Below are positions 58,084 to 64,000 of a stretch of 64,000 nt of DNA, in pieces. Position numbers and translations under genes: made by a program. Position 1 is the stretch's first letter. Each line of letters begins with the position of its first letter. Origin of the DNA: Aliiroseovarius sp. M344 (GTDB lineage Bacteria; Pseudomonadota; Alphaproteobacteria; Rhodobacterales; Rhodobacteraceae); assembly GCF_025140835.1 (NCBI RefSeq), contig NZ_CP081153.1, positions 1,798,001 to 1,862,000 on the forward strand. The letters are read 5' to 3'. The notes beneath the pieces are model-generated. The model saw only the letters and a program-made list of their open reading frames with translations. It had not been told where the DNA came from and searched no databases.

Positions 58084-60996
58084 TCAGCTCTTGTCCTTCA
58101 GAGCCAACAAGGCGGCGAAAGGGTTGTCGGGATCAATAGCTTTTTCCTTGCGCGGGCCCGACTGATAGCTTTTGGGCTTGTTGTCGCGCGGCCCTTTGCG
58201 CGGACCACCACGGCCTGGCTTGCCGCCTTGTTTGCCACCGGGTTTGCCACCTTGCTTGCCACGAGGGCGGTCGCCCTGAGTGCGCTCACCGCGCGGTTTA
58301 CCGCCTCGCGCCCGCGCGAAACCGCCCCATGTGAAGGTGTAAAACACCTCCATCTCGGGGGCCTCTGTGCCTTCGGCGTCAGGTGCGGATGCGGGGGCTG
58401 TGGCGTCTGTGGGAACCTCGGTGGGTGCTTCAGTTGGTGCCTCAGTCGGGGCTTCCACCGGTGCCTCGACAGGAGGTTCGGCTGGCGTTTCTACCGGCGC
58501 TTCAACGGGGATTTCTGCCGGGGCCTCAACGGGGGCCTCAACAGGTGTCTCTGCGGGCGGATCGCCAGCCGCCTTGGTGTCCGCGACAGCCTCTGCAGGG
58601 GCTTTCACCTTCGCCCGCTCGGCCTTTTCAGCTTTGTATCCAAGGCCTTGCATCAAATCGGCAAACTGCTCAAGCGTCATGCCGGTGATCGACAGCATGT
58701 CGGCCTTGGCCTCAAAGCCGCCGCGACTGTCTTCGGTGCGTAACTGGTCGGCCAGACGCTCCAACATATCGATACGGATCGCTCGCGCACCGGCAGGGCG
58801 ATAACCTGCCAGCAGATAAGCGGTCGGATCAATCCCGTCGATCGCAGGGATGGTCACCAAACCGGGGGGTGGCGATTCCGGGAATTCCGACAGGCCTTTA
58901 AACAAGCTGTCCAGCACCAGACGCAGACGCGTCGGCGCAGGCTTCAACAGCAAAGGCATGAAGATCGTGAACTGACCAAAGCGGACACCATGTTTGCGCA
59001 ACGCGGCGCGGGCGTCCTGATCCAGCTCTTTGACCTCTTGTGCCACCTGGTCCCGTTGCAGGATCCCCAGTGCCTCGATCATGCGGAAGCCAAATCCACG
59101 GGCCAACCCGGTCAGGGTTTCGTCTTTTTCGATGGTGGTCAGCGGTTCGAACAATGCCTGAACTTTACGGTCGATGAAATGCTGCAAACGGCGCGCAACT
59201 TTCTCGGCCACGTCGTCGCCCGCCTCTTCGTCGACAAACGCTTGCACGCGCGGCTTCAGAAGTTCATCGCCCTTGGTCAGCTTGCCGATCGCAAGCTCGC
59301 CCCACATCAGGCCACCCTGTTCGGTGAAATCAAGCTCGGTATCGGGCGCGTTATAGAACCGGTCGGCGCGCAGATGAAACTCGGGCGCGAGCGCCTTCAT
59401 GCTGGCCGCACGAAGGGTCTTGGCCTCTTCCGGGCTTTGGGCCGTGTCCTGACTGAACTGGAACCCCTCCAGTCGGCCAACAAACTGGCCTTCAACCATC
59501 ACTTCACCTTTGTCATTCACGTCAGCCACGAGGCTCTCCTTCTGCTTCAACCGCCGCAACAAAACCGAGGTACGGCGATCTACAAATCTTTTGGTCAATG
59601 CGCTGTGCAACGCATCCGACAGGCGATCTTCTACAGCACGAGTCTCTCCGCGCCAATGGGCAACATCGTCCAACCAGTCGCGACGCTGCGCCACATATGT
59701 CCAAGTACGAATGTAAGCCAAGCGTTTGGAAAGCGTGTCGATATCGCCCTCGGTTCGGTCAATCCGCTTCACCTGACGGGCGAACCAGTCTTCACGGACC
59801 CGCCCGTGCTGGTGGATGTCACAAAACAGGCTGGTGACCAGTCCGGCGTGCTCTGCATGGCTGATGCCGCGAAAATCGGGCAGCCGACAGGTGTCCCACA
59901 AAAGACCGACCGACCGCCCATCGGTGGCGCGCGCCGTGACTTCGGCATCCTGTGCCAGCAACTTCAGAGCCACCACATCATCCGCGTCCCGCGCCCGCGT
60001 CAGCCAACTGTTGGTGGTCGGCAGCTCGAGTGAGCGGATAAGTGCCGGCACAGTGCCAAAGGCCAGATCACCGTTTCGCCAGCACAGTTTGCGGATCGGC
60101 GTGAAGGAATGCGAGGTGATCGCATCCGCCATTTCATCTGACAGGGGCGCAGCTTCGCCCGTCACCCCGAACGAGCCATGTTTCATATAACGGCCCGCCC
60201 GCCCGGCAATCTGCGCCAGTTCGTTGGGTGCCAGTTGCCGCATCCGGTTTCCGTCAAACTTCGACAGCGCCGAAAAGGCCACATGGTCGATGTCGAGGTT
60301 CAACCCCAAGCCGATAGCATCGGTGGCGATCAGGTAGTCCACTTCGCCGTTTTGATACATCTCGACCTGCGCATTGCGCGTGCGTGGACTGAGCGCGCCC
60401 ATCACCACGGCCACCCCGCCCTTTTGGCGGCGCATCAGTTCGGCAATGGCATAAAGGTTGTCGACCGAAAAGCCGACAATGGCAGACCGCCCCGGCATCC
60501 GGCTGAGCTTTTTCGACCCGGCATGGACCAGTTCCGAGAACCGCTCGCGATACAGGAACTGCACCTCTGGCACCAAGCCCGCGATGGCGCTGCGCATGGT
60601 GTCTGACCCCAAAAACAGCGTTTCCTGAGTGCCGCGCATGTGCAGCAATCGGTCGGTGAACACATGGCCGCGTTCAGGGTCGGCGCACAGCTGGATTTCA
60701 TCGATGGCAACGAACTCACAGCCCAGACCCAACGGCATCGCTTCGACAGTGGCGACCCAGTATTGTGCGCGTTCAGGTACGATGCGTTCTTCGCCAGTGA
60801 CCAGAGCCACCGCGTTCGGGCCGCGCAATGCCACCAGCTTGTCATAGACCTCGCGTGCCAAAAGGCGCAGCGGCAAGCCAATGACGCCCGTGCGATAGCC
60901 CAGCATCCGATCCAAAGCATAGTGGGTTTTGCCGGTGTTGGTCGGGCCAAGCACGGCAGTGATCCGCGGGCCACCCCGCGCGCTGTCCGAGACCAT
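58084..60996 (-). CDS. SUV3-like RNA/DNA helicase
   Basis: This 970-aa protein starts at ATG 60996 behind GGAAGG. It is an SF2 helicase: Walker A GPTNTGKTH, DEIQ box (VAIDEIQLC), and motif VI QIAGRAGRYMKHG. The order matches the mitochondrial SUV3 degradosome helicase of alphaproteobacterial origin. A long C-terminal region includes an acidic repeat of Pro-Val-Glu-Ala-Pro units and a Gly/Lys/Arg-rich tail ending in PFAALLALKDK, which probably binds RNA. A role in RNA decay is inferred. Confidence 0.88.
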   Translation of the reverse strand: MVSDSARGGPRITAVLGPTNTGKTHYALDRMLGYRTGVIGLPLRLLAREVYDKLVALRGPNAVALVTGEERIVPERAQYWVATVEAMPLGLGCEFVAIDEIQLCADPERGHVFTDRLLHMRGTQETLFLGSDTMRSAIAGLVPEVQFLYRERFSELVHAGSKKLSRMPGRSAIVGFSVDNLYAIAELMRRQKGGVAVVMGALSPRTRNAQVEMYQNGEVDYLIATDAIGLGLNLDIDHVAFSALSKFDGNRMRQLAPNELAQIAGRAGRYMKHGSFGVTGEAAPLSDEMADAITSHSFTPIRKLCWRNGDLAFGTVPALIRSLELPTTNSWLTRARDADDVVALKLLAQDAEVTARATDGRSVGLLWDTCRLPDFRGISHAEHAGLVTSLFCDIHQHGRVREDWFARQVKRIDRTEGDIDTLSKRLAYIRTWTYVAQRRDWLDDVAHWRGETRAVEDRLSDALHSALTKRFVDRRTSVLLRRLKQKESLVADVNDKGEVMVEGQFVGRLEGFQFSQDTAQSPEEAKTLRAASMKALAPEFHLRADRFYNAPDTELDFTEQGGLMWGELAIGKLTKGDELLKPRVQAFVDEEAGDDVAEKVARRLQHFIDRKVQALFEPLTTIEKDETLTGLARGFGFRMIEALGILQRDQVAQEVKELDQDARAALRKHGVRFGQFTIFMPLLLKPAPTRLRLVLDSLFKGLSEFPESPPPGLVTIPAIDGIDPTAYLLAGYRPAGARAIRIDMLERLADQLRTEDSRGGFEAKADMLSITGMTLEQFADLMQGLGYKAEKAERAKVKAPAEAVADTKAAGDPPAETPVEAPVEAPAEIPVEAPVETPAEPPVEAPVEAPTEAPTEAPTEVPTDATAPASAPDAEGTEAPEMEVFYTFTWGGFARARGGKPRGERTQGDRPRGKQGGKPGGKQGGKPGRGGPRKGPRDNKPKSYQSGPRKEKAIDPDNPFAALLALKDKS

Positions 60997-61047
60997 GTTC
61001 TGCCCTTCCGTCCGTGTCCGGCAGGCACGCCAGCGCACCCTACCCGG

Positions 61048-61647
61048 TCAGATATCCCGCCCTTCGGCAGTTTCAAGCCGTTGGACGGCTTCTTTTACGC
61101 GGGGATTTCGGGGATGTATAGAAAGCGAATGACGATAAGCGTCCAGCGCCCCTTTGCGGTCGCCCAGGTCTTCCAGAATGATGCCCAGACCGGACAAGGC
61201 GCCGAAATGGCGCGGTTCCAATGTCAGCACGCGGGCGATGTCATTCACCGACAAGCCAAACCGCCCTGACAAAAAGAACGCCGTCGCGCGCGCGTTCCAC
61301 CCTTCGGCAAACTCGGGGGCGTGATCTGTTAATGCGGTCAGGTGTTCGATTGCCGCTTCAAAGTCGCCCGCCTCCATGGCGCTGCGCCCGCGCTCCAGCA
61401 AAAGATCGAACGTGTCCGATCCGGACCGCGACCAGAGGTCCCAGATTTCATTCTCTAGCGCTTGCCAATTGCTATCATCCGCTTGGGCCAGCATGTCAAA
61501 CAATTGATCCAGATCGTCTGCTATTGGGGTTTGCGCCGCGCCTTGCGGTGTGTCCCCGGCTGTTGGATTGACGTCAGACCATGATGCAACGGGCATGGAA
61601 AAGACCATGACCACAACCGAGGCGAGGATAAGAAGCAAGCGCGACAT
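61048..61647 (-). CDS. Periplasmic tetratricopeptide-repeat protein
   Basis: This 199-aa protein has an N-terminal signal-like helix (MSRLLLILASVVVMVFSMPVA) followed by TPR helices: AMEAGDFEAAIEHLTALTDHAPEFAEGW, ATAFFLSGRFGLSVNDIARVLTLEPRHFGAL and LEDLGDRKGALDAYRHSLSIHPRN. It is probably a periplasmic protein-interaction scaffold. It lies 51 bp upstream of the SUV3-like helicase on the same strand. The partner is unknown. Confidence 0.8.
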   Translation of the reverse strand: MSRLLLILASVVVMVFSMPVASWSDVNPTAGDTPQGAAQTPIADDLDQLFDMLAQADDSNWQALENEIWDLWSRSGSDTFDLLLERGRSAMEAGDFEAAIEHLTALTDHAPEFAEGWNARATAFFLSGRFGLSVNDIARVLTLEPRHFGALSGLGIILEDLGDRKGALDAYRHSLSIHPRNPRVKEAVQRLETAEGRDI

Positions 61648-61831
61648 ACCTTATGCTACGCCCAAGATCGTAGCGAAACCAAACACAAACCCGTGCATCC
61701 GGCAAAATTTCGCGCCCTGTTAGCGTTCCGGTGCGTCACTTTCGCGAAAAGCGATTTACGCGCGCGTCAGCACTGCGTTAGCATCGTTTTGATAATGACG
61801 CCCACACCGGGCAACAAACGGAGGATAGCAC

Positions 61832-62122
61832 GTGAGTGACGTGATCAACGCGGCAGTGACCGCTCTGAATGAAAAAATCGAAGGTGGCTTCGACGGCGGC
61901 ACGGCCAAATTTGTGCTGAACGGTGAAGGCGCGATCATGGTCGATGGTGACGGCGCGCGCGCGGGCGATGAAGAGGCTGACGTGACGCTGACCGCTGATG
62001 CCGATGTGTTTCAGGATATGCTTTCAGGCGCGGTAAACCCGACCACGGCCTTTATGACCGGCAAACTGTCAGTTGACGGTAATATGGGTCTGGCGATGCA
62101 ACTGGGCGCGGCACTGGGTTAA
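61832..62122 (+). CDS. SCP2 sterol-carrier-domain protein
   Basis: This 96-aa protein starts with GTG 61832 behind GGAGG. It is a stand-alone SCP2-like domain (FVLNGEGAIMVDGD, ADVTLTADADVFQDMLSGAVNPTTAFMTGKLSVDGNMGLAMQL). The family binds lipids or CoA esters. Only 21 bp separate it from the alpha/beta hydrolase gene, so they are probably co-transcribed. Confidence 0.88.
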   Translation: MSDVINAAVTALNEKIEGGFDGGTAKFVLNGEGAIMVDGDGARAGDEEADVTLTADADVFQDMLSGAVNPTTAFMTGKLSVDGNMGLAMQLGAALG

Positions 62123-62143
62123 CCCGGATCCGCGAGCAAAAAC

Positions 62144-63103
62144 ATGTCAGACGCACCCCTGTTTCACCATATTGCAAAAGGTCCGCCCGGTGGGCGGGCG
62201 TTTTGGCGCGTGGCGTCAGATGGTGTGCGGGTGCGTTTGGCCCATTGGCCGCGGCACGAGACGTCGCCCAATCGCGGCACCGTCTTGTTGCTTCCCGGCC
62301 GCACCGAATATATCGAAAAATACGGCCTAACAGCGGCTGAATTGGCCGAGCGCGGCTTTGACACGCTGGCGATCGACTGGCGGGGTCAGGGGCTGGCCGA
62401 CCGCCCGGATGAAGACCGCGTGCTGGGCCATATTGACCATTTCGACGAATACCAGCTTGATCTGGCGGAAATGATGGCTTTAGCCGGCGCGCTTGACCTG
62501 CCCCGGCCCTACACGATGTTGGCCCACTCGATGGGCGGCTGTATCGGCCTGCGTGGCTTGCACAATGGGCTGGATGTCGTTGGCGCGTGTTTCTCGGCGC
62601 CCATGTGGGGGATCGTGATGTCGCGGGCCATTCGCCCCATTGCATGGGGCCTTTCATGGGCGTTGCACCAATCCCCATGGAAAATGACCCTGTCCCCCGG
62701 CACAGTCCGTCAGACCTATGTTCTGGCCGAAGGGTTTGCAGACAATATGCTGACCACCGACCCCGAGATGTGGGCGATGATGCAGGATCAGGCAAAGGCG
62801 CATCCCGAACTGACACTGGGCGGGCCGACGGTCGGCTGGCTGTTCGCCGCATTGGCCGAGATGCATGAACTGGCGGGCTTGGACATCCCCAAAGTGCCCT
62901 GCATCACGTGGCTGGGGACCAACGAACGGATCGTGGAAACGGCGCCGATCCATGCGATGATGGCGCGCTGGCCGGATGGCCAACTTCAGATCGCGGAAGG
63001 GTGCGAACATGAGGTCCTTATGGAACCGCCAACCGTCCGCGATCAGGTCTATGCCTCGATCGAACACCTTTCGATGGGGCGAAGAAAGACCTCAGCGGCC
63101 TGA
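62144..63103 (+). CDS. Alpha/beta hydrolase, lysophospholipase-like
   Basis: This 319-aa protein has the alpha/beta hydrolase fold of the monoacylglycerol-lipase/PldB group: oxyanion strand VLLLPGRTEYIEKYG, nucleophile elbow AHSMGG (Ser about 128), Asp in NERIVETAPIH and His near the end (GCEHEVLMEP). It is preceded closely by the SCP2-domain gene, suggesting lipid handling. The substrate is not determinable. Confidence 0.85.
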   Translation: MSDAPLFHHIAKGPPGGRAFWRVASDGVRVRLAHWPRHETSPNRGTVLLLPGRTEYIEKYGLTAAELAERGFDTLAIDWRGQGLADRPDEDRVLGHIDHFDEYQLDLAEMMALAGALDLPRPYTMLAHSMGGCIGLRGLHNGLDVVGACFSAPMWGIVMSRAIRPIAWGLSWALHQSPWKMTLSPGTVRQTYVLAEGFADNMLTTDPEMWAMMQDQAKAHPELTLGGPTVGWLFAALAEMHELAGLDIPKVPCITWLGTNERIVETAPIHAMMARWPDGQLQIAEGCEHEVLMEPPTVRDQVYASIEHLSMGRRKTSAA

Positions 63104-63155
63104 GCCAGCAATTTGTGATTGACCCAGCGCCCGCGCCGCACAATGCCCGCGTTAC

Positions 63156-64000
63156 TTAGGTCAGTGTCCGGTTTTTCTTCATCGCGTGTAGATGCGCCAC
63201 CAAGGCACGGGTCGAGCCGTCAAGCGCAGAGGCATCTGTCTTTCCAGACACAACCGGCTCTAATGCCACGGCCAGTTCTTTGCCAAGCTCGACGCCCCAC
63301 TGATCAAACGAGTTGATGCCAAGGATCACGCCTTCAACAAACACCCGATGTTCATAAAGCGCGATGATCTGGCCCAGCACCTCAGGCGTCAGTTTGGGAT
63401 AAACCAATGTGGTCGAAGGGCGGTTTCCAGGGAACACGCGGTGAGCGGCTTGCCGCTCCAATTCATCCCCTTCAAAATCTTTGGCGGCCATCATCTGGCG
63501 CGCCACATCAAGCGACCGGCCTTGCATCAGCGCTTGCGACTGGGCCAGACAATTGGCGATCAAAAGCTGATGCTGATGATCCAGTTTCGGCTCGTGACCT
63601 GCTGCCCCCACCATGAATTCGCAAGGTATGATGTCCGTGCCCTGATGGATCAGCTGATAGAACGCGTGCTGGCCATTGGTGCCGGGCTCACCCCAGACCA
63701 CAGGTCCCGAGACGTCCCCAAGCGGCGTCCCGTCCAACGCAACACGCTTGCCGTTACTTTCCATCTCCAACTGCTGAAGATAGGCGGGCAAACGTGCAAG
63801 CCGTTGTTCATACGGCAATACTGCACGGGTCGGATAGCCGCAAATTTGGCGATGCCAGATCCCGACAAGGGCCAGCATCAGCGGCATGTTATCGCGGCCC
63901 TTGGCTTGGCAGAAATGGTCGTCCATGGCGCGGGCACCGGCCAACATCTGATCAAACCGATCCGGGCCAATGGCGATCATCAACGACAACCCGATGGGTC
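63156..64000 (-). CDS. pgi: Glucose-6-phosphate isomerase, C-terminal part (5' end beyond the window)
   Basis: About 281 codons of the C-terminal half are present; the full enzyme is about 530 aa and the reading frame is open to the edge. PGI signatures: [19 protein letters not shown] (the glutamine/histidine active-site region), [18 protein letters not shown], and the C-terminal [17 protein letters not shown] with catalytic lysine near the end. It interconverts glucose-6-phosphate and fructose-6-phosphate. Confidence 0.92.
   Translation of the reverse strand, partial: PIGLSLMIAIGPDRFDQMLAGARAMDDHFCQAKGRDNMPLMLALVGIWHRQICGYPTRAVLPYEQRLARLPAYLQQLEMESNGKRVALDGTPLGDVSGPVVWGEPGTNGQHAFYQLIHQGTDIIPCEFMVGAAGHEPKLDHQHQLLIANCLAQSQALMQGRSLDVARQMMAAKDFEGDELERQAAHRVFPGNRPSTTLVYPKLTPEVLGQIIALYEHRVFVEGVILGINSFDQWGVELGKELAVALEPVVSGKTDASALDGSTRALVAHLHAMKKNRTLT

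Overview
The window looks like a chromosomal segment of a marine alphaproteobacterium of the Rhodobacterales (Roseobacter group). The evidence is a Paracoccus/Roseobacter-type sox operon with its soxR/soxS/soxV regulatory arm, next to typical roseobacter housekeeping genes (hppD with a divergent Lrp regulator, cobT/cobS, carD, fdxA, an SUV3-like RNA helicase, pgi). I recognise no rRNA, tRNA or CRISPR array.

Bases 1 to about 26,100 are an accessory island. From the left it holds: (i) an SF2 helicase (cut by the window edge) and an MmeI-like N6-adenine methylase, translationally adjacent and probably a restriction or defence pair; (ii) a PemK/MazF-like protein behind a strongly structured leader, then an unknown gene; (iii) a reverse transcriptase fused to an intact RNase H domain, preceded by a perfect 141-bp direct duplication; (iv) a plasmid-type mobilisation and replication block (TraD-like protein, candidate oriT, MobA/MobL relaxase, KfrA-like protein, iteron-like repeats, AEP-type primase); (v) two PrtN-like regulators; (vi) an FGE-sulfatase-domain protein followed by a tiny glycine-rich peptide gene; and (vii) two tandem copies of a two-gene cassette. 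Each cassette encodes a CHAT protease-STAND NTPase-TPR protein translationally coupled to a 129-aa protein resembling EACC1. The cassettes are identical in the leader and the first 850 codons, differ in the TPR sensor (8 versus 5 units of 41 aa), and are nearly identical again in the small protein. This constant-variable-constant layout is the most striking candidate for an undescribed or poorly described immune-type system.

Bases 26,154 to about 44,800 are sulfur metabolism. The order on the minus strand is soxV, X, Y, Z, A, B, C, D, a SoxW-like thioredoxin, E, F, then a DUF302 protein, two split YeeE/YedE transporter halves, an MBL-fold hydrolase, a TIGR01244 phosphatase-like protein and a SulP transporter, with an SDR at the end. 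On the plus strand are soxS, soxR, a full-length YeeE/YedE transporter and a flavin reductase. Together they would import thiosulfate, oxidise it in the periplasm and handle persulfide and sulfate. Three inverted repeats of form ATTC-N8-GAAT precede separate transcription units and are candidate SoxR operators. Intrinsic terminators punctuate the operon.

Bases 44,800 to 64,000 are core genes: a glycosyltransferase-like protein, a cold-shock protein, metY, a SIMPL-domain protein, a 968-aa one-TM protein with GspL-like and GspC-like ends, hppD/lrp, cobT/cobS, carD, fdxA, an S4-domain protein, the SUV3-like helicase, a TPR lipoprotein-like or periplasmic protein, an SCP2 protein, an alpha/beta hydrolase, and the 3' part of pgi, which runs off the right edge.
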